Source: Hydractinia symbiolongicarpus
Taxonomy: Eukaryota; Cnidaria; Hydrozoa; Anthoathecata; Hydractiniidae
DNA length: 64,000 nt
Direction: 5' to 3'
Assembly (NCBI RefSeq): GCF_029227915.1
Contig: NC_079876.1
Coordinates: 26,819,828-26,883,827, forward strand
The translations under genes were made by a program, and so were the position numbers. The notes below the pieces were generated by a model. The model saw nothing but the letters and a program-made list of their open reading frames with translations. It was not told where the DNA came from and did no database searches. Numbering within the stretch: the first letter of the stretch is position 1; the number at the start of each line of letters is the position of its first letter. Of this stretch, positions 10,237 to 19,545 are shown in pieces.

Positions 10237-11449
10237 TTTAATTTATTTTTCAATTATTCACAATAATCACAATATGTCTCTATAATCACACAAGATGAAA
10301 TATTGTTGTATACTATGTAGGCCTTAAGAGGAACAATAATGATGAATTAAATCCTGCGATATACAACATTTTTAGCAACCTAATTTGCAAAATTAGATCC
10401 CAAAACAAAATTTTTATTTATAATATCTCATAGAAGTTTCTCTCCTAAAAAACATACATTGTTCTCTTGCTAACTATAAGCTAGCTAGATACATTATTAT
10501 TCTCTCATCATAGTAGCTATAGCTAGCCATCTTAATTTAATTTCATACATTGTTCGTTTTTCTATCAAAAAATAACTGGACTAATTCTAATTATATCTGT
10601 TAGCTAGCTATTCTGCAGTTAATCTAGCTTAATGAATCACTGCATAGCTATATAACATTAAACACAAAAATCTGTCAGTTTTCTCTCTGCTAGCTATACA
10701 TTTATAATGGCGGAATAGGATAGCTTTGAAATTCATAATGGCTCTCGTGACTCCTTGTTGCAGGTAATTTCCAAATAAAACTGGCAAGAATCAAAACAGG
10801 TATTCGTGAGGCCACAAATCAAAACCAATTCAACTGATATTACAGACACTTGATTAACATACGTGAAAGAAATTTTTCAGTTTACAACATGCAAGAAATT
10901 CGCATCCGAATCCATACACAGAGCTAACAAACACAAAAAATGGTGTTTTTTGCACGTTTTAGGTCAAGTTTGTTACTTTAAATGCGACTAATCATGCACA
11001 TTGTAAAGAGAAAATTAAGATTTTCTCCTGAGCAAACGATCTGGCCACAGCGTACATGGTTTAGATCAATTACCTTTAGACATGAATGCGAAATATTTTA
11101 CAGAATGTCTGTTTTACACATTCCTCATTTGAAAACAATGAAAAAAAGGGTGTGATCTTGCAGTGATGTTTTATATTAAAACTCCAATCATATATGAATA
11201 TAAAAAATAAAAACGTACATCGAGCTTGTCAAAATATATCTGCGAATAATACTTTCAAAAGCTAGGCACTTTTAAGGAAAATATCGTAAAACCACGAAAT
11301 TTGCAGGTTAGTCACGCGGGTGAAGCCCGTTACTATGACGTCACAGTGGGAGAAATTGTAACAAAAATTACCGCCGTGTAGGCCTTGTTTTGAGAATTTT
11401 GCGATACTCTCCACCGCTGGGAATAACTACGATTTAGAACTGAAGGAGA
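10237..11449. other. Upstream flank with AGCTAGCT clusters
   Basis: No gene is recognised. AGCTAGCTA-type words recur at 10484-10700. A TGACGTCA palindrome lies at 11336-11343 next to a GAAGCCCGTTAC word, a combination resembling repeats at 48.6 and 61.5-62.1 kb. Confidence 0.5.
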
Positions 11450-11840
11450 GTCTATTAATCATCATCATCATTCATCATTCTTGGCTGAAAGTCCGTTTTC
11501 CATGCTAGCATGGATTGGACGGGGTATATTAATGACCCTCTTCCAATCTGATCTAGACTGTTAGATCTAAACTCAACTTCCTCTGTATCAAGTCTGTCCT
11601 TATAACCTGCCAATTCTTTCTTGGTCTGCCTCTGGGCTTTGCCCCAGGAACTATCAAGTCTCCACACTTTCTTACCCAATTATGCTCCTCCATTCTTTCC
11701 AAGTACCCCAGCCAATTCAATCTTCTTATCTGGATAACATCTTTAATTCTACGGATACTTAGCCTGCTTCTTAGCTCATCTGAACTCTTTCTGTCCCTGA
11801 TGATGATGAAGAAATTAGGGTATTTAGAACATAGAAGCAA
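11450..11840 (-). mobile_element. 3' end of a LINE: reverse-transcriptase ORF C-terminus plus tail
   Basis: The minus strand from 11840 encodes RLSIRRIKDVIQIRRLNWLG and then GYLERMEEHNWVRKC and PRGRPRKNW. This is the C-terminal signature of many non-LTR retrotransposon ORFs (pattern W-G-H-x-x-R-M ... G-R-P). It then runs through a short 3' region to an ATGATGATGA-type tail at 11457-11470. All upstream reverse-transcriptase sequence is missing, so this is a 5'-truncated copy. The short repeat tail suggests an RTE- or CR1-like type, but the clade cannot be decided. Confidence 0.75.
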
Positions 11841-12901
11841 AAGAAATAAAAAAATGAGGGTAAATGTTACTCGGGGAAGTCACCAAACCTCACATTTAGT
11901 CGGGTTCTTTCCCTCGATAATGTAACAACAGATGCATAATTGTTTTTCCTAGGCCCGTCCAGGATTCAAACCCGGATCTCTCATTTGCATGAGTGTCATA
12001 GCTATTAGACCAGCGGGACATAAAATTATTGAGTGTTTTTATATCTGGACAAAAAATTTACGCTTTTTTGTAACAACAATTTTATAAGAGACGAATAAGA
12101 GCAGATTCAGGCTCAAATCATTGGAGTTTCTTAAATTTTCCTTTCGCTGTTTGGACTATGATTATTATAATGTGAATGACATCTATGAAAATGAAACAAG
12201 GACTTTTTAAAGAGAAATATCAACATTTTATGGACTAATATTCTTCTAAAAATTTTAACAAAATTGATAAAATTCAAACGTATCGTATTTGCTTGAGCAA
12301 CTATGGCTCGTTAAGCTCCAAGGGGTGTTAATTTAAAGGAATTTTATATTCCACAATAAGTCGCTTATGAAATAAAATTAAGAACACCACAATGTAGCTT
12401 AACTTTTCTCAAGTAAACAATATAAGCAATAAATCTAACTGAAGAAGTCTTATTTACAAAAAAGATTGGTAAAGTATTATGTTAAAAATTTTCAAATTTT
12501 ATTCCAAATGAGTGCCTCCTTGAATACGTGTGACGTGTCTTTTCAGAAAATAGAGGGACGATCATTTAAGGCAGGCGATTTTTAAATATATGGTAAAAGA
12601 GGACGATAATTCTAGGGGAGACGTTTTTCCGACTAATATGGTATATATCATTAATAAATAAATACATTTAACTGAAGAACAGACCTATTTTCGCAAACCT
12701 AAAGTAATATAAATAGTAAATTATAAATCCAGATATAAATTCTTTCATAGCGATATTTAAATCTACCAATAGATTGACGCAAAAGTTAACGGATAGAAAT
12801 AAACAGCCACATCAGGAACTAAAACACCACCTTTTTATCATATAAACTAAACTAAATTAACTTAGAACAAAATAATATAATATAAAAAAACCTAAAAGCT
12901 T
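11841..12901. other. Intergenic stretch
   Basis: Apart from the tRNA-like sequence at 11954-12021, I see A+T-rich sequence with no recognisable gene or repeat. Confidence 0.5.
11954..12021 (-). tRNA. tRNA-like sequence (probable retropseudogene)
   Basis: On the minus strand it has box A TGGTCTAATAG, box B GGTTTGAATCC and a partial acceptor stem CCCG/CGGG. It is related to 5607-5673. The anticodon stem pairs as CTCAT/ATGAG with only four loop bases, so it is not a functional tRNA. An A-rich run follows the 3' end. Confidence 0.6.
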
Positions 12902-13099
12902 TTACCCCCTCCCTCTATTATACCCCCTCTTCATCTTCGACCTCTTCGCTTCATCATCTTCACAGGTGTAGGTCCTCATACCACCCGACGCCTTCCAGGA
13001 CCTGTAGTTGTGGGAGCTTATATAAGCTCCAAGGGACTGATTCTGTGCACAGAAGTCACGAAAGGCGTCCCAACTAAAATCTTTCTCGCTTGCTAACTC
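12902..13099 (-). CDS. Orphan terminal exon, unknown basic protein
   Basis: On the minus strand a splice acceptor (TTATTCATTAG) is followed by 65 codons ending at TAA 12904-12902. It begins ELASEKDFSWDAFRDFCAQN and ends in a basic KRSKMKRGYNRGRG tail. Composition and the acceptor argue for a real last exon. A coiled-coil-like segment at 13316-13258 on minus (ELQQRISLEAKVGELEENGK, flanked by AG and GTAAGT) could be the preceding exon. Its phase does not join without meeting a stop, so the gene is either incomplete here or broken by an indel. Function unknown. An 18-bp palindrome (GGAGCTTATATAAGCTCC) lies within the exon at 13013-13030. Confidence 0.5.
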   Translation of the reverse strand, partial: ELASEKDFSWDAFRDFCAQNQSLGAYISSHNYRSWKASGGMRTYTCEDDEAKRSKMKRGYNRGRG

Positions 13100-13471
13100 C
13101 TAATGAATAAAACAGTATTTATGTAAATTCTACCTTTTAAACTACCATATAATGTGGACTTGATTATAAACTTGGTAAACTTTTTTAATCATAAACTTTG
13201 TTACTATTCTAGCATAGTTTACATTTTGAAGCTAATTATGGTGTATAACTAACTTACTTTCCATTCTCCTCCAACTCACCAACTTTCGCTTCCAAACTAA
13301 TTCTCTGCTGTAGCTCCTACAAAAATTTCCTTTTAAGTCAACTTTATACTTTGCGCCTTGCCATGCTAACCCTTGCATGTTGATCAAACTACTTCATTTT
13401 ACCTCATTTGACTATTTATAGCACATAGAAAAGTTTTACAATCATTAAAAATAACCGATCATCACACCACA

Positions 13472-13717
13472 ATTACCATGTCATTTTGACTTATCACAGG
13501 TGGTTCAGGTTGCAATTGCCCTACAACGTCATTAATAATCAGCACAAAGCTGTAATGTTAATGCACCTTGTTTAGGTTGCAATTGGTCTAAAACGCCATT
13601 AATAATCAGCACAAAGCTGTAATGTTAATGCACCTAGTTTAGGTTTCATTCGGTCACGCGCCTCCTACTTTGCACACTCCATAGGTTGATTGTGATAAGT
13701 CAAAATGACATGGTAAT
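13472..13717. repeat. 246-bp element with perfect 27-bp inverted repeats around a 67-bp tandem duplication
   Basis: ATTACCATGTCATTTTGACT... at 13472-13498 is exactly reverse-complementary to 13691-13717. Between the arms a 67-bp unit starting AGGTTGCAATTG occurs at 13507 and 13574, with a partial third copy at 13641. I see no clear target duplication. It ends exactly where the retrotransposon coding sequence begins, so the two may have been joined by an insertion. Confidence 0.85.
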
Positions 13718-15228
13718 CGTAGAAATGCTTCTTCTCCTGGGCTGAACCAAATTCCTTACACAGTATATAAGAATTGTCCATATATTGCATCGTTTCTGTT
13801 TAACATTTTTCAAGCTTGTCTAAAGAAGTCTTTTATTCCTGTGCAATGGAGAATTGCATCAGAAGTTCATATACCTAAAAACAACACACATTGTCTATCC
13901 AACATAACGGATTTTCGCCCCATAGCTTTTCTGAATGTTGAAGGAAAGCTCTTTTTTAGTTTGATTTCCAAGCGGTTAGAATCGCATATTATAAAGAAAA
14001 ACAACTTCATTAATACTTCCATTCAAAAAGGTTGTATGAAAAAGTTCCGGGTTGCTGGGAACACATGTCTATTGTTTGGTCCACACTTAATGCGAAGGCA
14101 CAACATTCTTCACTTTCAGCCATATGGCTTGATATTGCTAATGCGTACCCTTCAGTTCCGCAAAAGCTGATTTTTATTCCTCTCAGACGCTATGGTGTAC
14201 CAGAATCATGGAAGGCTCATACAGCTATACTACGACAGCCTGTGGAGTAAGTCTTTTTTCGGCTTCTGCACCTTCCAGTTGGCATCAACACTGTAGGGGA
14301 ATTTTTATCGGCTGTACACTTTCCATTATACTATTTCTTGCAGCTATAAATGACGCAGCATTGTTATTGATAAGGGAAAAGTCGTCCAAAGTTCACCGTT
14401 TACAGTTGGCAGCAAAAAAATTCCATCCATTCATTCTAATCCAATTAGGTTTTTAGGCAGAACAATAAACACATCTTTGTCTGATTCTGCTGCAATACAA
14501 GAATTTCTAAATGATGCCGAAAACAAACTTATAGTTATAGGCAGGTCCTTTCATAAAGGGGTCCATAAGGTTTGGTTTTTACACCATCTGTTAATTCCCA
14601 GAATCCGCTGGCCATTAATAGCCTTCGACCAAATGGTTCACAGGTGGATACATTGCAACGATAGAGCAGTAATTTTCTGTGTTGACTGCCTTATTAACAG
14701 TCACGAGTCATATGTTTTCTTTTTAGAAGAGCTGAGGTAAGAATATTTTAACCAGAATGAGTCAGCAAGGGGGCTTGACTACACTCAGTCTTGTGTTTGG
14801 AGAGTGACGCCTCCACTTATTACCCAAGTTAAAAAAAAATTAAAAAAATATTAGCAGGGGGGTTTGATCACACATGATCTTGTCTTTGGATAGTAACGAC
14901 TCCACTTATTACCTGAGTTAAAAACAAAGAATAGCACAGTTGAACAGAAAGTGGTCAAAGTTTACTTTAGGAAGATAGGGATGTCTAGTTTCTGCTGATG
15001 ACCGTCCGCGGACCTCTTCGGGTGACCCAGCTAGACATCCAGGGTACTTAGGTTCTATCTGCCCTTGGTTAAAGTTCTGTTCATCTTTTCAAATGTTTTG
15101 TGTCCTTTTTATTTTTTTATATTCTTTTAATTAATTTTCTCTAGAGGAGTACAACCTCTAGCTTATTTCCAAAGACCTAACAGGTTGAGTTCATCATTGT
15201 GGTGGCTTGCCACCTCTTTGTAAATTAT
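13718..15228 (+). mobile_element. Non-LTR retrotransposon copy A (RT fragment fused to USP end and 3' UTR)
   Basis: Reverse-transcriptase coding sequence starts abruptly at about 13720 (SSPGLNQIPYTVYK). It continues through WRIASEVHIPK and DFRPIAFLNVEGKLFFSL into WLDIANAYPSVPQKLIF, the first-aspartate motif, and RGIFIGCTLSIILFL, with several frameshifts. The segment holding the second catalytic pair (F/Y-x-DD) is deleted. Thumb-like sequence (SDSAAIQEFLNDAENKL) follows at 14477. At about 14622 it jumps to the last 40 codons of the USP domain (HRWIHCNDRAVIFC ... SYVFFLEELR), then a 3' UTR to about 15228. It is a defective, internally deleted copy. Confidence 0.85.
14979..15040 (+). other. Structured element in the retrotransposon 3' UTR (copy A)
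   Basis: GGATGTCTAG at 14979-14988 pairs with CTAGACATCC at 15031-15040. The enclosed loop contains the palindrome GTCCGCGGAC. The same stem is kept in copy B at 17902-17964. A second hairpin, GGTGG-CTTG-CCACC, sits at 15201-15214, just before the copy boundary. Conserved stems at the 3' end fit an RNA recognised by the element's own reverse transcriptase. Confidence 0.6.
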
Positions 15229-15790
15229 TTTATTATTTATGAAACTTCTCTATCTACTATCACAAAACTAGAGCAAAGATTTTCTGTTTTCATTATGAAA
15301 TGGTTAAAACTACATCATTCAATTTCCAACATTTCTTTATATTCCTCGACATCGCCTTGTACTCTTGCCCTGAAAAGTCTTGCATCTGTTCTCAAATCTG
15401 CCAAAATCAGTAGACATCTGTTACTAAGAGATTCTGTCGACCCTTGTGTGTCTAAGTGCGTACCAGATTTAAAAACTGGAAATTGGAAAGTTAGTGGGGC
15501 AGTTCTTTCGGCGGATAGTCAGCTCAATTTCAAAAGGATTTTATGTTTGCATTAGACTGGTCGAGCTGGCTTATGGCTCTTAGACCACAAAAATGTACCA
15601 CTAAAAGGCACTGATGCTTACCGAAAGCTTGTTTCCAATATTATTGAAGAAAATGAAGAAGATATTTACCATGCCAGAGCTGTACAGTTGCATTTGCAAG
15701 GCAATTGGACAAAATGGTGCTCTTATGTGAAAAATGATTTATCTTGGAGAACAATTCTTTCACTGCCACAATGTCTAACTTCTTTTGTAT
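15226..15790 (+). pseudogene. RT thumb and connector region of copy B
   Basis: The frame from 15240 encodes the post-palm part of the reverse transcriptase (SLYSSTSPCTLALKSLASVL, LLLRDSVDPCVSKCVPDL). TAG at 15553 interrupts it where the inverted copy fragment at 32 kb has CAG (Gln), so it is a nonsense mutation. The same frame then continues with TGRAGLWLLDHKNVPLKGTD and AVQLHLQGNWTKWCSYVKND to about 15790, where a frameshift occurs. The catalytic palm is absent from this copy. Confidence 0.75.
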
Positions 15791-16652
15791 AGGGGCAACC
15801 TACGACACCCTTCCCTCTCCAACCATTCTGTGCAAGAAACCATCCTTAAATTTCTCTCACATATTGTGTGCCTGTAGGACCTCCCTTACGCAGGGTAGAT
15901 ACACATACCGTCATGACTCGGTTTTAATAGTTTTGGTTAAGGCATTAAAAGAGTTTTTGGTATCATATGAACCTCTTAAGGTTTTCAAGTGCAACAAGAT
16001 TAATTTCATTCCGGCTGGTCAATCACCATCTAAGAAGAGGCATACAAAGTGTCCAGGCCTTCTTGACCTTGCTTCCGATTGGAAAATACTGTCAGATTTA
16101 GATTCCGTTTTAGTTGTTCCACCATACATTGCAATAACACAGCTACGCCCAGACGTGTTATTAATATCCAGTTCTTCCAAAACTGTAATTATGGTAGAAC
16201 TGACTTGTCCATGTGAAGAGAACACGGAATATTGGCACAAACGAAAACTTAAGAAATATTCCTTACTTTGTTATGCTATGAAAAACAATGGATGGATCGT
16301 GCATTTCTTTGCCATTGAGGTGGGTGCAAGGGGTTTCTGTTCAGAATCAGTAAGGACCTGTTTTCGTCGCCTTGGTTTCCCTAACAAGCCTTTACGTTCC
16401 CTATTAAAATCCCTAACTTTTACCTTCATGAGTGCTTCTTTTTACATCTGGATGTCTCGAAATTCTACCATTTGGGTTGAGCCTGGAAAGGCCCCAATCA
16501 TTCCTGAAGTTTCTTCTGTTACAAATATGGAATGTAAGAAATCAAAAACCCCTGAGAAATCTTCCGCAAGTCACACAAAATCTTGTAAAATCAAAAAAAC
16601 CCGAAAAACTTGCTACAAGGTCTTCCAAATCAACAGTCGCATTGCCATCTAA
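15744..16652 (+). pseudogene. Restriction-like endonuclease domain of copy B
   Basis: The frame shows GATYDTLPSP, then a zinc-motif region SHILCACRTSLTQGRYTYRHDS, where the first CxxC appears partly deleted. The catalytic core follows: AITQLRPDVLL, a spacer, then VIMVELTCPCEE, and YSLLCYAMKNNGW further on. The P-D ... E-L-T pattern is that of the restriction-like endonuclease at the C-terminus of R2/R4/NeSL-type non-LTR retrotransposons. In those elements it nicks the target DNA for target-primed reverse transcription. The open frame from 15744 ends at 16652, but meaningful reading shifts frame near 16580 into the USP part. Confidence 0.8.
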
Positions 16653-17567
16653 CCCTGATTTTAGGAATAGCGGTCTAAAAAACTTGGGAAACACATGTTA
16701 TGCAAACTCAATCTTACAATGTTTTTATAACCTTCCAAAAGTTAAAGAAGCCATTTCTGTCAGCAAAACAACCTCAAAGTTAGGCGAAGCATTTGTAGGT
16801 GTTCTTCAAAGTTTGGCTGTCTCTAGAAGTCCAGTTTATCCCTCCCATTTTTTGAGTGCTATGAAACATCATATCTCAACTGCGAAGGGAAGTGCATTTA
16901 ATATCTTTGCTCAGCACGACGTCCCCGAGGTTCTTGAATATCTTCTACCTGGTTTGTCATTAGACTTTCCATTTCTTGGAAGTCGTTTTAGTATTGGCAT
17001 TAAGACATCAACCACTTGCAATTCATGTCATATTACCAGCTCCTCAGAAGTTATAGCACCATGCATCCAACTTTCTCTTCACCCTACGTTACAATCTTCA
17101 CCCTACGTTACAATCTTCACCCTACGTTACAATCTTCCTTAGATAATTTCTTTGAAAGCGAGGAGTTGTCAGACACCAATGCCTACTTCTGCCATGTTTG
17201 CAACGCTCATCAAACTGCTCTAGTTGAAAAAGAGGTAGTGTCGTGCGATTCCCATCGCATTTTACAGCTAAAACGGTTTGCCAGTGCCAACGACCTTGTG
17301 TCAAAAATTGCCTCTCGTATTACTGCTTACCCTGGTACCCTTTCCATACCTTTTGTCGTAGATGGAGAAGTGGAATTTCGTAAAAATTTTCAATTAAGGG
17401 CTATTATCAACCATTGCGGCAACTTAAATAATGGTCACTACACAACCATAGCCTTCGACCAAATGGTTCACAGGTTGATGCATTGCAACGATGGAGCAGT
17501 AATTTTCTGTGATTACCGCCTTATTAACAATCACGAGTCATATGTTTTTTTAGAAGAGCTGAGGTAA
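16640..17567 (+). pseudogene. USP (peptidase C19) deubiquitinase domain of copy B
   Basis: The Cys box is GLKNLGNTCYANSILQCF, with the nucleophile in NTCYAN. Zinc-binding pairs are CNSCH and CHVCNAH. The QLKRF motif is present, and the His box is NHCGNLNNGHYTT, followed by HCNDGAVIF (third catalytic position) and SYVFLEEL. All hallmark USP boxes are therefore present in order over about 300 residues, a compact member of the family. USPs cleave ubiquitin from proteins. The reading frame is broken once, by a 19-bp unit (CACCCTACGTTACAATCTT) present three times at 17080-17136. Removing two units would restore frame, which points to recent decay. A host USP gene captured by chance is less likely, because copy A carries the same USP end joined to the same 3' UTR. 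Confidence 0.85.
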
Positions 17568-17901
17568 AAATATTTTAACTAGAATGAGTCAGCAAATATT
17601 TTAACTAGAATGAGTCAACTACACTCAGTCTTGTCTTTGGAGAGTGACGACCCCACTTATTATCCCAGTCAACAATAAAACAAAATCAAAATTAAGTTAG
17701 CAAGGAGGTTTGATCATACTAGGTTTTGTCCTTGCAGAGTGCTGACTCCACTTATTAACCCAGTGAAAAAAAAAATATTAGCAGGGGGGGTTGATCACAC
17801 ATGATCTTGTCTTTAGAGAGTAACGACTCCACTTATTACCTGAGAAACAAAGAATAGCACAGTTGAACAGAAAGTGGTCAAAGTTTACTTTTGGAAGATA
17901 G

Positions 17902-18186
17902 GGATGTCTAGTTTCTGCTGATGACCGCCCTCGGACCTCTTCAAGGTAAACCAGCTAGACATCCAGGGTACTTAGGTTTAGAAATATGGGTCAAAACCTA
18001 CCTGCCCTTGGTCAAAGTTCTGTTTATCTTTTCAAATGTGTTGTGTCCTTTTTATTTTTTTTTAATTAATTCCTTGTAAAAAGGGAAAATTGTGCTTTTA
18101 GAGGCATTTTCTCTAGAGGAGTACAACCTCTAGCTTATTTCCAAAGACCTAACAGGTTGAGTTCATCATTGCGGTGGCTTGCCACC
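17902..18186 (+). other. Structured 3' UTR of copy B
   Basis: The 10-bp stem at 17902-17911/17955-17964 and the terminal hairpin GGTGGCTTGCCACC at 18173-18186 match copy A. Between the stop and the first stem both copies have two or three diverged tandem units of roughly 80-90 bp ending in ACTCCACTTATTA. Confidence 0.6.
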
Positions 18187-18206
18187 TCTTTGTAAATTAT
18201 TTTCTT

Positions 18207-18946
18207 TTTTCTTTATTATTTTTACGTGTATTTACCTAAAAAATAATGAAGAATATTAAAAGAATATTTAAAAACTAAATATTCTTTGTGAATATTCTTC
18301 TGTGTATATGGGCCTTATAGGTTATACACGGCAAATTTTAATGCCGGCGACTTATCAGTGGACGATTGACCAACAAAAATTACAAAAGTGTTCAGAGTGA
18401 CGGTGTAACCACTTCGAATAAGATTTTTGTTTATAGCAGCCAAAAAATTGGCTGTGGTAATCATAGAAGATAATACATAGCCGATGTTCGTACCGACTGA
18501 AATTGGTCTATAGTCTTATAACCATTAATTTCTCAAGGATTTTGCTTATAGCTGGTAGGATAGAGATCGGTGTGTGTTTATTCACACTTAGTTTTGACTC
18601 CGCCTTGTGACTGGGAATAACATGCCATTTTGAGTTTATCAGAAAAGACTCCTGTTGAGATTGAGTGGTTAAAGATTTGGGTGTAACGACCCCACCTATA
18701 AACCCAGTTCTGTAGGGAGGCTCACTTAGTCTACAGGGTTAACGATCTTGCTGTACCTGATGTTAGAAAGAAGCTATATAAGGAGTTTTCATTTTTATCT
18801 TTCTTTATGTATTGGCTGCCTATTTTTTGAAGTTTTCAGGAATGTTATATATCAGAAGCTTTGTATGCATTTAGACTAATAATTATAATAGCTGGGGTAA
18901 GCCACAAGTAAAAGTGTTACCAGAATTTAAAAACCCTGTGGTGAAA
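18207..18946. other. Intergenic stretch with a weak 3'-UTR-like block
   Basis: No gene is recognised. A segment at 18650-18720 (GGTGTAACGACCCCACCTAT, then AAACCCAG) weakly resembles the tandem units of the retrotransposon 3' UTR and may be an old relative. Confidence 0.4.
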
Positions 18947-19545
18947 TTGATACAAAGCGTAGATTGTGCCACACATTCAGGTGAAGCACTGTAGTATAGG
19001 TATGCAGTATGTCGGTGAAAGTTCCAAAATGAAAGTTACACTGGACAGCGCGCTGAGTGCAGATAAACAATGTCACACATTCATGTAGGTACAATACCTT
19101 TTTCCAAAAAAAACTTTAACGCAACTTCGCTTTAACAGAAACACTGGAGAGCCCGTCGTTAACACCAGAATAAGCACTTAGTGAAGGTTAACCGTATTGC
19201 ACATGCGTTTATGTGTAATACCCTCTTAGCACAGTGTACAACCCGTTGTTACCCCGTCATAGCAAAAAAACTGTCAATGTTACTTTAATTAGCAGAATAA
19301 GTTTTCGTAAACGTTAACAAATTAATCATGTCACTGGAGTGAACACAGGTGAACTTTGTCACACATGCGTATAGGCGTAATATTCTTTTCCCAAAAAAAA
19401 CTAATTACAACTTCAATTTAAATAAAAAACACAAAACAGCACGTTGTTAACACCAGGTTGAACGTTTATTAAAGGTAAACCATGTCACACAATGCGTAAT
19501 ATCATCACAAAGGTTTAAATAAAATCGCAGGAAACAACCCATCGT
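18947..19545. repeat. Diverged tandem satellite, about five units of 100-165 bp
   Basis: A block reading roughly TGTCACACATGCGTATAGGC, then TAATA, a C/T run, A-run and CGTTGTTAACACCAG, recurs at about 18955, 19067, 19196, 19356 and 19482. Units differ by substitutions and indels. No coding frame is present. Confidence 0.65.

Larger units (their letters stand above)
15229..18206 (+). mobile_element. Non-LTR retrotransposon copy B: RT thumb, restriction-like endonuclease, USP deubiquitinase, 3' UTR
   Basis: This copy is 5'-truncated in the RT thumb (IYETSLSTITKLEQRFSVF) and follows copy A head-to-tail. It reads thumb, linker (AVQLHLQGNWTKWCSYVKND), a Cys/His motif (SHILCACRTSLTQGRYTYRHDS), a restriction-like endonuclease (QLRPDVLL ... 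IMVELTCPCEE), a Lys-rich linker and a C-terminal USP domain, then 3' UTR sequence matching copy A. One in-frame stop (TAG 15553-15555), a frameshift near 15780, one near 16580 and a 19-bp triplication at 17080-17136 break the frame. The single polyprotein arrangement is inferred from the parts. Confidence 0.85.

Noticed and set aside
13841-14170. A host gene for a reverse-transcriptase-like protein
   Set aside because: Frameshifts, a deleted DD motif and matching 3' UTR copies show it is retrotransposon debris.
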